64,000 nt of DNA from JAXLWB01 sp046328715 (GCA_046328715.1 JAXLWB010000027.1:62001-126000), one strand, 5' to 3'. Positions 16,396 through 25,627 are shown, counted from the stretch's first letter. The notes: a model not told the origin generated them from the letters alone. Made by a program: numbers and translations.

Positions 16396-18360
16396 CTACG
16401 CTTCGCCTCGTGCCTTTGCTGCTGCACGAGCTTTGGCCGCAGCAATTCGTTCCTGGGCGCTGCTGCTCAAGGTTGTTCCTGCGGCTGCGCTTGCTGCAGG
16501 TGCTGGCGCTTCTGTAACTGGAGCAGGTGCGCTCTCCGCAACGGCGGCGCTTCCACCTTTGGCGGCAGCGGCACGTGCCTTTGCCGCTGCAATTCGGTCT
16601 GCAGCCGCAGAGCTGAGATTGGCAGGAGCCGCCGGAGCGGGAACGTCACCATTCTTTTCGACACGCTCCTTGGCGGCTGCAATTCGTTCGGCAGCTTGCG
16701 TGGCTGTGCCGCTACTATTTCGCTTGATCCCCGCTAGATCTTGCCAGAGATGCCAATTGTTCAAACGATCCTGCATCGCACCGAGCAGTTGAGGGCTGGG
16801 GTTGCCATCCTTGTCAAAGTGTTTCTCAAAGCGCCCTTCGCCACGGGCAAAGTCGATAAAGGTAAATTCCTTCTTGGTCTTCAAATCGACTGACCAATCG
16901 TCGTTGAGATTGGGATTGCCCTTGAGGTCGATGCGTTCGCTCAAGGTCTTGCCCTTGCGTGGATCGTAGACGATCAGCGGGAAAGCACGGCTTTCGACGG
17001 CGGCCTTGGCCCGCTGGGCTGCTTCCTGATCGCCTACGCCGTGTTCAGGTTGGCAAGTGGTGTAGACGCTGATGATTGCAGGACCGGGATACTCGTTGGC
17101 TTCCATGACCACACGGTAGAAGTGATTCATGTGTGCTGCCGTTGTCTGCGCCACGTAGACATTCGGGTGCATCATGGCGATCTGGGCGACCTCTTTACGT
17201 GCCTCAGTCTTGCCCAATTCTTCACGACCGGCAGGTGTCATCTTAGTGTTTTGCCCGGTGAAGGTACCGGTTGAGGCTTGACCGCCTGTGTTCGAATAGA
17301 CCTGCGTGTCGAGCAGCAGCACCTTGATGTCCATACCCGAGGCCATCATGCGGCTGAGGGCACCAAAGCCGATGTCAAGCATGGCACCATCGCCGCCGAT
17401 CACCCAGAGGCGCTTCTTTTCCCAGCCCTGCTGATCCCAGCGAGCGCGGATGCCCATCGCATCGGTGGGGCCATTCTCGAAGAGCGAGTTGGTCCAGGTG
17501 ACACCCCAGGGGTTGTAGGGGTAGGTGCTGCCATAGACGGTGGTGCAGCCAGTGGAATTGACAATGCCGATGTTCTCTCGGCCAAACTGAAAGGCAGTCG
17601 CCGCCATCCACATGCGTAGCGCAGTCGCTTCACCACAGCCAGCACAGGAACCAGCGCCGCCGACATAGAGCAAACTCTTGTCGGCCAACATCATATCGAC
17701 CAAGACGCGGTCGCTGATAAAACGATCTGGGGTGGGCGGTAGGTCACGGAAGAATTGGAAGGCGTCTCGATATTGTGGTACGGTCTCTTCCTGCTTTTGG
17801 ATCATCTTTAGCGCGTTGTAGCCCAAATCGGCGCAAACCTGGACACATTCGGCGCAGCCCTTGCACTTGGTGGGATCGATAAAGATACCAAATTTGCCAC
17901 CGCTGCCGGCGTCCTTCTTTTCGGGTACATTGTAGAATTTGTTGGTGACAGCCCATTGCTCTTCCAACCAAGCTCGTTGCTCTTCGGGTGTCTGTGCCAG
18001 GGCCGCCTTCAAAATCGGACCTTCGACCACTTTACCCAAGATGGCGGTGTCGGGACATTCGGTGACACAAGTCATACAACCGACACAGTTATTGTGGTTA
18101 AATTCGGGAATTTCAGGCGCGATATAGGAAAAGTCGCGAAAGGCACCTGTTCCTGCCGGGATGAGCGAGCGGGCTACACTGACATCCGCATCGAGAATAT
18201 CATCATTGCCATCTTCATAGGCGGCGACAATGCGCGCATTAAAATCGGCAATATAGGTATCAAGGTCAAGGGAAAGATTCGCACCCTTGCTGTGACCGTT
18301 GCTATGGCCATTCGTTTCTACGACCGGTTCATCGTCAATCAGAAAAATGGGACTACCCAT
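16396..18360 (-). CDS. Pyruvate:ferredoxin oxidoreductase, ferredoxin + TPP (beta-type) subunit
   Basis: This 654-aa cytoplasmic subunit oxidises pyruvate to acetyl-CoA and CO2 with ferredoxin. Its order is as follows. An N-G-H-S-N-G-H linker (about 17-23). Two [4Fe-4S] motifs (C92-x2-C95-x2-C98-x3-C102, and C166-x2-C169-x2-C172-x3-C176). A TPP domain (about 235-540) with a proximal-cluster C-A-G-C motif, G-G-D-G-A and the T-Q-V-Y-S-N-T-G-G-Q segment. An Ala/Pro-rich tail (about 549-654) with three copies of a R-I-A-A-A-K-x-R helix. The core equals the C-terminal half of single-chain NifJ-type PFOR, and the partner half is the next gene upstream. The tail is not part of known PFORs I can recall. 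Confidence 0.93.
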   Translation of the reverse strand: MGSPIFLIDDEPVVETNGHSNGHSKGANLSLDLDTYIADFNARIVAAYEDGNDDILDADVSVARSLIPAGTGAFRDFSYIAPEIPEFNHNNCVGCMTCVTECPDTAILGKVVEGPILKAALAQTPEEQRAWLEEQWAVTNKFYNVPEKKDAGSGGKFGIFIDPTKCKGCAECVQVCADLGYNALKMIQKQEETVPQYRDAFQFFRDLPPTPDRFISDRVLVDMMLADKSLLYVGGAGSCAGCGEATALRMWMAATAFQFGRENIGIVNSTGCTTVYGSTYPYNPWGVTWTNSLFENGPTDAMGIRARWDQQGWEKKRLWVIGGDGAMLDIGFGALSRMMASGMDIKVLLLDTQVYSNTGGQASTGTFTGQNTKMTPAGREELGKTEARKEVAQIAMMHPNVYVAQTTAAHMNHFYRVVMEANEYPGPAIISVYTTCQPEHGVGDQEAAQRAKAAVESRAFPLIVYDPRKGKTLSERIDLKGNPNLNDDWSVDLKTKKEFTFIDFARGEGRFEKHFDKDGNPSPQLLGAMQDRLNNWHLWQDLAGIKRNSSGTATQAAERIAAAKERVEKNGDVPAPAAPANLSSAAADRIAAAKARAAAAKGGSAAVAESAPAPVTEAPAPAASAAAGTTLSSSAQERIAAAKARAAAKARGEA

Positions 18361-18400
18361 GTTGTCTCCTTATAAAATCTCTCTTGTTACTGCCAAGCTG

Positions 18401-18528
18401 CCCCACCCTAACCCTCCCCCCAAAGGGAGGGAACTTTCACGGGAAGGATAATATTGGGTGTACAGAAGAACCTACTTTATCCGTTCCGTCACTGTTCCCT
18501 CCCTTAGCAGGGGAGGGTTAGGGTGGGG
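18401..18528. repeat. Large inverted repeat between the PFOR genes
   Basis: CCCCACCCTAACCCTCCCC (18401-18419) is the perfect complement of 18510-18528. A second pair (18423-18434 with 18494-18505) lies inside. G/C-strand-biased palindromes with this CCTAACCCTCCCC core occur widely as dispersed intergenic repeats. Between the two subunits it may act as an mRNA stability or attenuation element. Confidence 0.75.
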
Positions 18529-18533
18529 TTGTA

Positions 18534-20906
18534 TTACGCTTCCACTTTTTCCACTTCGCGGTTCGAAAGCAGGCCCACAGGTTTACTGTGTCCATTTTCC
18601 TGTTGTACGACAATCAGGCTACCCGATTTTTGCTCGCTCAGACGTTGTAGTACTGAATCCAGATTTTCATCGGGCTGAACCGTGGCGACGTTGCGGCTCA
18701 TAATTTCCTCGGCAACGTGTCCATTGCTGCCATTGCCGTTCTTTTCGAGATCGCTGCTGTTGACCCAACCGGCTAGGTTGCCGTCGTTATCAACGACGAC
18801 GATGGTCTTGATGCCCTTGCTTTCCATGGTCTGCGCAATCTTAGCGACTGAGGTGGTGGGGCGACAGGCGATGACCGGGCTGCTCATGACATCTTGCACG
18901 AGTTTGCCATTGTGGCCGTTGCTGTGACCATTGACATGGCCATTGGTCGCAGCGCCTTCTGCGCTCTGGATCACTTCCTGCGGAATTTCGAGTACTTCGC
19001 TAAAGCCACGGCGCACACAGGTCAGGTTATCCTGCACGATTTGATCGCCGCGTTTGCCGAAGTACTTGCGCAAACTTTTCTCGACGCCCTTCATCAATTC
19101 GCTCTCACTCAGGTTGCGTTGGCGTAGGAAGGGAGTTGACTTGAGGAAGACGCCGAGCAGGACGATACCTTGCATACGCACTTGCAGATCGGGTACGGAG
19201 GCTACGGTACGCGCAATGGCAGCAGCATCAAGATAGAGCACCCGAAGGTTGCGGCTGCGGATGATGCGCCGCGCATATTCGGGAATGTTGTGCCATACCA
19301 GCTTAGGATCGGCATGGATCGACTGGACGAAGACGGTGCCGCCTGGCTGCAAACCGCTTAACGGGTTGCCCGTGCTAAAGGCGTTGACATCGTTCATCGG
19401 CACGAACTCGACAAAGTTCATTTCGCAGTGGGTGCGAATCGGCTGGTCGGCGATCGTGAGATAGTAGGTAGTTGGTAGACCCTTCTTTTCCGAGCCATAT
19501 TTGGGATAGGCTTGCACATAAAGATCAAAGAGATCGCCGACGATGGTAGCGATGACTTTGTTGGTGGTGACCGAACCGTAGCCACCGACCGAGTGACCGC
19601 GCATCGAGAAGGCACCAGTTGGGCGCACATCGGGATCGAAGCTGCTGTGAATGGCCAGTTCGTGCTTGATGCCCAACACAAAGTAGCGGCGCCCTTCGTT
19701 GATCATGTTTTCGACGGTGGCGATAAAGTCGCCGGGGCGTACATCGCGGCTGCCCAACCCTGCCGAACCACTGTAAATCATTGGCACTCGACTGATCGAA
19801 GGATATCCTTCGCTGCCGATCATGGCGTCGGCAAAGGCCGCCTTGATTTCAGCGGTCAGTGGATTGCTCTGACCCATCGGATTGTCCATGCGTTCAAGCA
19901 CAGCAAAGGCCTTGGTATTGCGCAGCGCCTCGACCAATTCGGGGCCAGGGAAGGGGCGGAAACTGGTGACATGGACGACGCCGACCTTCCAGCCTTTGTG
20001 TTCACGCAGATAGTCGCAGGTCACTTCAGCAGTCTCGGCCATACCGCCCATGCAGACAATCGCATATTCTGCGTCTTCCATGCGATAAGGCTCAATCAGA
20101 TCGTAACGACGCCCAGTCAGATCGTAGAATTCGTCCATGCACTTCTTGAGAATCGGCTTAACGTTGTCGTAGAAGTAGCGCTGGGCAATTTTACCCTTCA
20201 TGTAGCTGTCTTGATTTTGCACCACACCCGACATCATCGGTCGGCTGGGGTTCATCAAATTGTGCAGCTTTTCACTGGGGCTGCCCATGTATTCCTTCAT
20301 CAGCTCCAATTCAGGCAAGAGCACATTTTCTACGGTGTGGGTGGTGAGGAAGCCATCTTGCGCACTGAGGAAGGGCGTTTGGCTCTCTTCGGCAGCACGG
20401 CGAGCGATCAATGCCATATCGCCTGCACCCTGGGCATTCTTGGCAATGACCATGCCCCAGCCGGTATCGGCCACACCCATAATGTCATCATGGCCAGCGT
20501 GTACATTCAAGCCTTGACTGGTGAGCGCACGCGCTCCGATGTGAAACACAATGGGTAAGCGTTTGCCAGAGATGACGTACAATACTTCCTTCATCAGGAT
20601 CAGGCCCTGACCAGAGGTAAAGTTCGTCACACGTCCTCCTGCTACAGCAAACCCTTCGGCTGCTGAGGCTGAAGAATGTTCGCTTTCGGGCTCCATAAAG
20701 ATGATTTTTTCGCCCCACAAATTGGTCTTTCCATTCGCCACAGCCATCGCATAATGTTGACCCATAACGGTGGATGAAGTGATTGGATAGGCACAGGCAC
20801 CCTGCGTAATATTGGTTTCCACCCAAGCTACAGTTCCACTTCCATCATCTGTTGTAGGAATGCCAGGATAGCGGAATTGTTTTGGCTCACTGCCAGAATT
20901 AGCCAT
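18534..20906 (-). CDS. Pyruvate:ferredoxin oxidoreductase, fused alpha-gamma subunit with C-terminal CBS pair
   Basis: The 790-aa protein carries the pyruvate-binding PFOR domain I at about 1-255 (T-Q-G-A-C-A-Y-P-I-T-S-S-T motif) and domain II at about 260-410 (including R-P-F-P, E-R-M-D). The gamma domain follows at about 425-640 (G-H-S-V-G-G-Y-G-S motif). An N-G-H-rich linker (about 650-668) leads to two CBS domains (669-790), themselves separated by another N-G-N-G-S-N-G-H linker. Together with the downstream gene this reconstitutes a full PFOR cut into two chains. CBS pairs usually bind adenine nucleotides, so the enzyme may sense energy charge; that is inference. The transcript should include both subunits. 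Confidence 0.93.
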   Translation of the reverse strand: MANSGSEPKQFRYPGIPTTDDGSGTVAWVETNITQGACAYPITSSTVMGQHYAMAVANGKTNLWGEKIIFMEPESEHSSASAAEGFAVAGGRVTNFTSGQGLILMKEVLYVISGKRLPIVFHIGARALTSQGLNVHAGHDDIMGVADTGWGMVIAKNAQGAGDMALIARRAAEESQTPFLSAQDGFLTTHTVENVLLPELELMKEYMGSPSEKLHNLMNPSRPMMSGVVQNQDSYMKGKIAQRYFYDNVKPILKKCMDEFYDLTGRRYDLIEPYRMEDAEYAIVCMGGMAETAEVTCDYLREHKGWKVGVVHVTSFRPFPGPELVEALRNTKAFAVLERMDNPMGQSNPLTAEIKAAFADAMIGSEGYPSISRVPMIYSGSAGLGSRDVRPGDFIATVENMINEGRRYFVLGIKHELAIHSSFDPDVRPTGAFSMRGHSVGGYGSVTTNKVIATIVGDLFDLYVQAYPKYGSEKKGLPTTYYLTIADQPIRTHCEMNFVEFVPMNDVNAFSTGNPLSGLQPGGTVFVQSIHADPKLVWHNIPEYARRIIRSRNLRVLYLDAAAIARTVASVPDLQVRMQGIVLLGVFLKSTPFLRQRNLSESELMKGVEKSLRKYFGKRGDQIVQDNLTCVRRGFSEVLEIPQEVIQSAEGAATNGHVNGHSNGHNGKLVQDVMSSPVIACRPTTSVAKIAQTMESKGIKTIVVVDNDGNLAGWVNSSDLEKNGNGSNGHVAEEIMSRNVATVQPDENLDSVLQRLSEQKSGSLIVVQQENGHSKPVGLLSNREVEKVEA

Positions 20907-21431
20907 GATCTACACCTCCAAGAAATAGTTAACTCAACCGCAGCTTAGATTGCCAGCTCACGCTACACACTTGTCGATAACATGCGTAACATGAATTACT
21001 GACTTTCTAAGTCGCTAAAGCATAAAATAATTAGTCGTTCGATTGCCATGCTCGATGATCTGACTTACATCGCCATGTAAGATTATGCGCATCATTGAGC
21101 AAACTTCTACATTTCACTTGCTCATGTGTTGAAAGTTTGCCAAACATAGCAATAACACATGAGTCATACCAAAGTTGTGGCGCTTTCGTTCTTGCCATCG
21201 AAGACTGATCGAATTCGTACTGAGGATCATTATTATACAGAATTTGATAAAAAAGGAAAGAATCTCACAAAGAACTCTGTGAAGTTCGTAGATATTCTCA
21301 AAGTAGGAAAACTTCAAGCTGTTGTAGCTTGAAATGATGGATTTGCCAACGCAGGTTCGAACCCTGCCTGGGTGGGAGAATACAGTTCTTGGTTCTTCAC
21401 CTGGAACAGTAAGTTAAAGGGGCAGAAATAA
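20907..21431. other. Divergent control region between PFOR and PDH genes
   Basis: This 525-bp spacer holds no supportable gene. It contains hairpins CTTACAT/ATGTAAG (21064-21081), CTCATGTGTT with AACACATGAG (21121-21130 and 21154-21163), and TTCAAGCT/AGCTTGAA (21313-21333). A tRNA T-arm-like hairpin (21351-21367) follows just upstream of the PDH E1 alpha start. Regulators of both pyruvate-oxidising systems plausibly act here. Confidence 0.5.
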
Positions 21432-22496
21432 ATGAAGACAGCAGAAGTAACTCCAGTCTTGGCCAGTGTCAAGACAAATGGCGCGTCCCTAAACGCCAAC
21501 ATCACCTCGACAGCCGCAGTCACAACTTTCAAAAGTAATGTGCTTTCCACTGAGCAATTACGTCAGATGTACCGCACCATGTTTCTCATCCGCCGAGTGG
21601 AAGAGTCGCTCCTCGCCCTTGCCGAGTCGGGCAAGATCGGTGGCGCTATGCACACTGCCATTGGCCATGAAGCGAATGCAGTGGGAATGGCAACTGCCCT
21701 CCGCCCGGATGATCTACTTACCTGTACCTATCGAGGTCACCATCATGCCTTGGCGCGAGGCATGGATCCCAAACGGGCGATTGCTGAGGTGTTAGGGCGT
21801 GCTGATGGTTTTGCCAAAGGCAAAGGGGGCTCGATGCACTTTGTCGAACCCTCACTTGGTTTGATGGGCTCGAACGGGATTGTCGGTGCGCAAGTACCGC
21901 ACGCCGCGGGTATGGCCTTGGCGAGCAAACTGCGTGGCGAGGATAAGGTAGCCATTACCTTCTTTGGTGATGGTGCACTCTATCAAGGGCTCATGCACGA
22001 AACCTTCAACATGGCGCAAAAATGGTTGTTGCCGATTATCTTTTACTGTGAAAACAACCGCTACTCCGAAATGACCCCGATCAGTCGAACCTCGTCCGCT
22101 CAAGAGATCTACAAATTTGTCCATGCCTATGGTATGAACAGTGTCCAGATCGATGGCAATGATGTGGAGGAAACCTATCAAGCCATCAAAGCCGCCGCCG
22201 AGCGTGCCCGTAAAGGGGAAGGTCCAACCTTTATCGAAGCCTTGACCTATCGCTTGTCTGGCCATATGGCAGGTGACCTGGAAACCTATCGCACCAAAGA
22301 AGAATTAGAGATGCAGCGCAAAGTTGAGCCGTTGGCGCGACTCGAAGATAAGTTGTTCAAGCGCAAAGTCAAGGCTGCCGAGCTAGAGAAAATCCGCGAT
22401 GAAGTAGAAAAGGTGGTAGCCGAAGCGGTCGAGTTTGCCCAGAATAGTCCCTGGCCTGACCCTGCCGAAGCTTATACGGATGTGTACGCCGACTGA
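21432..22496 (+). CDS. pdhA: Pyruvate (2-oxoacid) dehydrogenase E1 component, alpha subunit
   Basis: The TPP-dependent decarboxylase alpha chain (354 aa) has the thiamine diphosphate motif G-D-G-A...N-N (about residues 177-208) and the F-L-I-R-R-V-E-E start of the fold. The S-x-T-S/R phosphorylation-loop-like region (P-I-S-R-T-S) is also present. An AAAGGGG site lies about 9 nt before the ATG. It is followed after 27 bp by E1 beta and then E2. Branched-chain 2-oxoacid or acetoin dehydrogenase cannot be excluded; the neighbouring PFOR makes pyruvate a reasonable guess. Confidence 0.92.
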   Translation: MKTAEVTPVLASVKTNGASLNANITSTAAVTTFKSNVLSTEQLRQMYRTMFLIRRVEESLLALAESGKIGGAMHTAIGHEANAVGMATALRPDDLLTCTYRGHHHALARGMDPKRAIAEVLGRADGFAKGKGGSMHFVEPSLGLMGSNGIVGAQVPHAAGMALASKLRGEDKVAITFFGDGALYQGLMHETFNMAQKWLLPIIFYCENNRYSEMTPISRTSSAQEIYKFVHAYGMNSVQIDGNDVEETYQAIKAAAERARKGEGPTFIEALTYRLSGHMAGDLETYRTKEELEMQRKVEPLARLEDKLFKRKVKAAELEKIRDEVEKVVAEAVEFAQNSPWPDPAEAYTDVYAD

Positions 22497-22523
22497 ATCT
22501 CTCATCTCAAGTCTCTAAACCTT

Positions 22524-23504
22524 ATGCGAAAATCACAATATATCCAAGCTATCAATGAAGCCATGAGCGAAGAAATGCAGCGCGATCCGAATGTCTTCCT
22601 CATCGGCGAAGATATCGCCCGTTACGGTGGACTCTTCCGCGTCACGCGCAACCTCTTCAGTACCTTTGGCGAAAACCGCGTGATCGATACACCGATCAGC
22701 GAACAAGGTTTTATGGGCATGGCGATTGGTGCAGCGACCGTGGGCATGCGCCCAATCGTCGAGTTGATGTACATGGACTTCTTTATGGTCTGTGCTGATC
22801 AGATCTTCAATCAGGCGGCCAAGATGCATTACATGACCGGCGGCCTGCTCAATGTGCCCATGGTCATTCGCGGTCAACATGGCGGCGGCAAGCGCTATGG
22901 TTCGCAGCATAGCCAGGCTGTAGAAAGCGCCTTTGCCCAATTCCCAGGCATCAAGGTGGTTGCGCCAGCCACACCCTACGACGCCAAAGGGCTGCTCAAG
23001 TCGGCCATTCGTGACAACAATCCGGTGCTTTTTCTTGAACACAAAATGCTTTACTTCACCAAGGGCGATCTGCCCCCCGTGGAAGAAGAGTACGTCGTTC
23101 CAATTGGCAAGGCCGATGTCAAACGTCAAGGCAAAGATCTGACGTTGACAGCCTTCAGTTACCAACTGCTTGAAGCATTGCAAGCGGCAGAAGAACTCAA
23201 GAAAGAGCATGACATCGACGTCGAAGTCGTCGATCTGCGCAGCATTGTGCCGCTTGACATGGAGACGGTTTATCAATCTGTGGCCAAAACTGGGCGGCTC
23301 TTGGCTGTTCACGAGTCACAGGCGAACTGTGGCATCGGTGCCGAGATCGTAGCTCGTATCTATGAAGAAGCACCGCACTTGCTCAAGGCTCCGGCACGTC
23401 GGTTGGGAATGGCACCCGTTTCGATTCCAGTCTCAAAACCGCTAGAGGAAGAAGTGCTTCCCTGGAAAAATAAGATCAAGGCGACTGTGTTAGGTATGTT
23501 TTAG
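22524..23504 (+). CDS. pdhB: Pyruvate (2-oxoacid) dehydrogenase E1 component, beta subunit
   Basis: The 326-aa partner of E1 alpha shows G-E-D-I-A-R-Y-G-G near the N-terminus (TPP-activating Glu), E-Q-G-F-M-G, and R-G-Q-H-G-G-G-K-R-Y-G-S-Q-H-S. The C-terminal transketolase-type domain carries E-S-Q-A-N-C-G-I-G-A-E. Length and motifs are complete. It is followed by a GTGGGACAG-type word repeat and the E2 gene. Confidence 0.93.
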   Translation: MRKSQYIQAINEAMSEEMQRDPNVFLIGEDIARYGGLFRVTRNLFSTFGENRVIDTPISEQGFMGMAIGAATVGMRPIVELMYMDFFMVCADQIFNQAAKMHYMTGGLLNVPMVIRGQHGGGKRYGSQHSQAVESAFAQFPGIKVVAPATPYDAKGLLKSAIRDNNPVLFLEHKMLYFTKGDLPPVEEEYVVPIGKADVKRQGKDLTLTAFSYQLLEALQAAEELKKEHDIDVEVVDLRSIVPLDMETVYQSVAKTGRLLAVHESQANCGIGAEIVARIYEEAPHLLKAPARRLGMAPVSIPVSKPLEEEVLPWKNKIKATVLGMF

Positions 23505-23575
23505 TAAGACAGTGGGACAGTAAGACAGTTTTACCGGCTCACTGTTCTACTGTCCTACTGACCTACTGTTAAGTA
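23502..23575. repeat. Word-repeat region after E1 beta (GTGGGACAG type)
   Basis: Repeated AGACAGTGGGACAGTAAGACAG words start directly at the stop codon. They are partly complementary to the CTGTTCTACTGTCCTACTG words that follow. The vocabulary is the same as at 11500-11544. Confidence 0.6.
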
Positions 23576-23586
23576 AGGAAACCACT

Positions 23587-25151
23587 ATGGCAACCGAACT
23601 AAAACTGCCCGATCTGGGCGAAGGTGTTAGCGATGTAACCATCAGTCGCTGGCGTGTCAAAGAGGGCGCAAAGGTTAATTCCGGTGACGTCATCTTGGAG
23701 GTGGCAACCGACAAGGTCGATACCGAGGTGCCTGCTACCGCCGACGGCGTCTTGGTCAAAATCAACTTTAAAGAAGGCGAGATGGCTCCGGTTGACGCTG
23801 TGCTTGGCTTGATTGGCGAAGCAGGCGAAACTGTAGCTGCACCGGGCACTCGCAACGAAGCCGCGGTTGCAAAAACTGCCGGCGTCAAACCAGACGCTCA
23901 GTCTGAGACTCCAACTAACCAGGAGCTAGCACCGAATGTCAACGGCAACAGAGCAGAAGCGGAGATGGAGGTCAAAGCTTCTCCCGTGGCGCAACGGATT
24001 GCCGCTGATAAGGGTGTGGACCTCGGCGGTGTGACAGGAACTGGTCCTGGCGGTCGCATTACCAAAGGGGATGTGCTGGCCAGCACTCAGCAAAACAATA
24101 CACCAGCGGTGCAAAGTAACCTGCCCGCTGAACTGGCCGATTTGCCCTCGCTCGAAGTGAGTCGATTGGCGGCACAATACAATGTTGACTTGCGCAAAGT
24201 TGCCAAGGGGCGTCCACTCAGCACGCTCAATCGTTATGATGTCATGAGCGTGATTGAAGGCAAGACGGTTGCACCTGATTTCGCTCCGCCTGCTACCGAG
24301 GGAACCCCATCCACTTTGCAATCGTCGGCTTCTGCTGCCAAAGATGAGACCATCGACGCTTCACCGGCGCAAAGTGCTGCGACACCGACTGCTCAGCCAA
24401 AAGCAGAAGCTAGCGTCGCAATCAAAGCCGGCGAAGAGCTGGTCAAACATAGCCGGATGCGCATGGCCGTGGCCAAGAACACTGCTGCTAGTGCCTTTAC
24501 TGCACCCCACGTTACCACGATGTGGGATGTCGAAATGAGTGCTGTGCTGGCGCATCGAGCTGCGCATAAGGCTGAGTTCGCCAAAGCGGGCATCAATCTG
24601 ACCGTCACGCCCTACCTGATTGAGGCAATTCTGGCTGGCTTGAAAGCAGTTCCTGCTGCTAACGCAACATGGACTGAAGAGGGCGTTGTCATCAAGCGCT
24701 ATTATAACGTCGGTATGGCTGTGGCGCTACCGATCGACTCTATGGGATGGGCGGATTGATCGTCCCGTTATAAAAATGCTGGCGATTTGAACTTGATGGG
24801 ATTGGCGCGCGCCGTCAGCATGAACTGTCCGAACGCGCTCGCAAAATCAACTCACAGCCAATGATCTGGCCGATGGTACCTTTACCTTGAGTAACTACGT
24901 GCACATCCGGTAGCCGCTCCTAGAACGCCAATTATCGTTCAACCTCAGGTAGAATCCTCGGCGTCGGTGCGATTGAAAAACGTCCGATCGTCGTGAGCGT
25001 GGGGCATCCCTTGGATCCCAACACAGGAGATTATCTTACTTTCCGCCCGATGACCACCCTGGGCTTTAGCTATGACCACCGCGTGCTTGACGGTGCAACA
25101 GCGGATGCCTTCTGTGCGGCTGTCAAAGCGTTTTTGGAGAAGTATAGGTAG
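23587..25151 (+). pseudogene. pdhC: Dihydrolipoamide acyltransferase E2, frame disrupted in catalytic domain
   Basis: The intact part (23587-24759, 390 codons) encodes a lipoyl domain (lipoyl Lys in T-D-K-V-D, about residue 40). Two peripheral-subunit-binding segments (about 135-165 and 195-230) and the start of the catalytic domain follow. The frame then stops at M-G-W-A-D. Homology continues in shifted frames: G-L-I-V-P (about 24746), N-L-M-G-L-A-R-A-V (24789 on), D-L-A-D-G-T-F-T-L-S-N-Y-V (about 24864-24902), then I-L-G-V-G-A through the active-site D-H-R-V-L-D-G to a stop at 25151. At least three indels are needed. Either the gene is decaying or this stretch of sequence is poor. E3 is not in the window. 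Confidence 0.85.
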
Positions 25152-25187
25152 TCGGGCACTCTCTATTCAATAGTTCTATAGTTATTA

Positions 25188-25227
25188 CGAGATGCGCTCC
25201 TTCAAAGGAGCGCATCTCGCTTTTATG
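25188..25227 (+). terminator. Intrinsic terminator after the E2 gene
   Basis: A perfect 15-bp stem (25188-25202 with 25205-25219) is followed by CTTTTATG. It lies 36 bp after the end of the E2 homology and would terminate the pdh transcript. Confidence 0.88.
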
Positions 25228-25501
25228 TGGCCAAAACCTCCACTGTAATGGTCAGTGATTCTGCACTTTTCTACATGGGTTAGTCTGAATTTTACCCAGA
25301 ACAGGCGTAAATGTTATCCTGAAAGTCGATTTTCCTCACTTGTAATTTAATTGTAATTTTGAGATGATCCGGATTGTAAACTCTTGTGTTATAGTCAAGC
25401 AATCGACAAGAAGATACGTCGTAAGTTGTATTCTATATAGTTGTAAGGACAGATTGCATAAAATCAAATTCTTAATGATAATATAGTAAGAGTGTAACTT
25501 T

Positions 25502-25588
25502 ACTTATAGAAATGACACTTATTCATTGTACAAGCTCCAGATTTACGTTCTGAAGCAGACCGTACAATGTTTAATAGTTTGCATAAGT
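25502..25588. mobile_element. MITE-like palindrome, copy 2 of the 16209-16337 family
   Basis: Outer arms ACTTAT/ATAAGT (25502-25507, 25583-25588) and inner arms CATTGTAC/GTACAATG (25524-25531, 25562-25569) are present. The whole aligns with the reverse complement of about 16225-16320 at an estimated three quarters or more of positions. It lies in the upstream region of the solute-binding-array gene. Confidence 0.65.
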
Positions 25589-25627
25589 CGAATTTAACAT
25601 TCTCTCCAGCTACAAAGAACAGATCCA

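Noticed and set aside
19512..20558. 348-codon plus-strand frame opposite the PFOR alpha-gamma gene
   Set aside because: The minus strand encodes recognised PFOR domains throughout, so this is a shadow frame.
21313..21385. A tRNA gene upstream of pdhA
   Set aside because: Only the T-arm fits. There is no D-arm, no pairing 5' acceptor strand, and the anticodon-loop position lacks U33.
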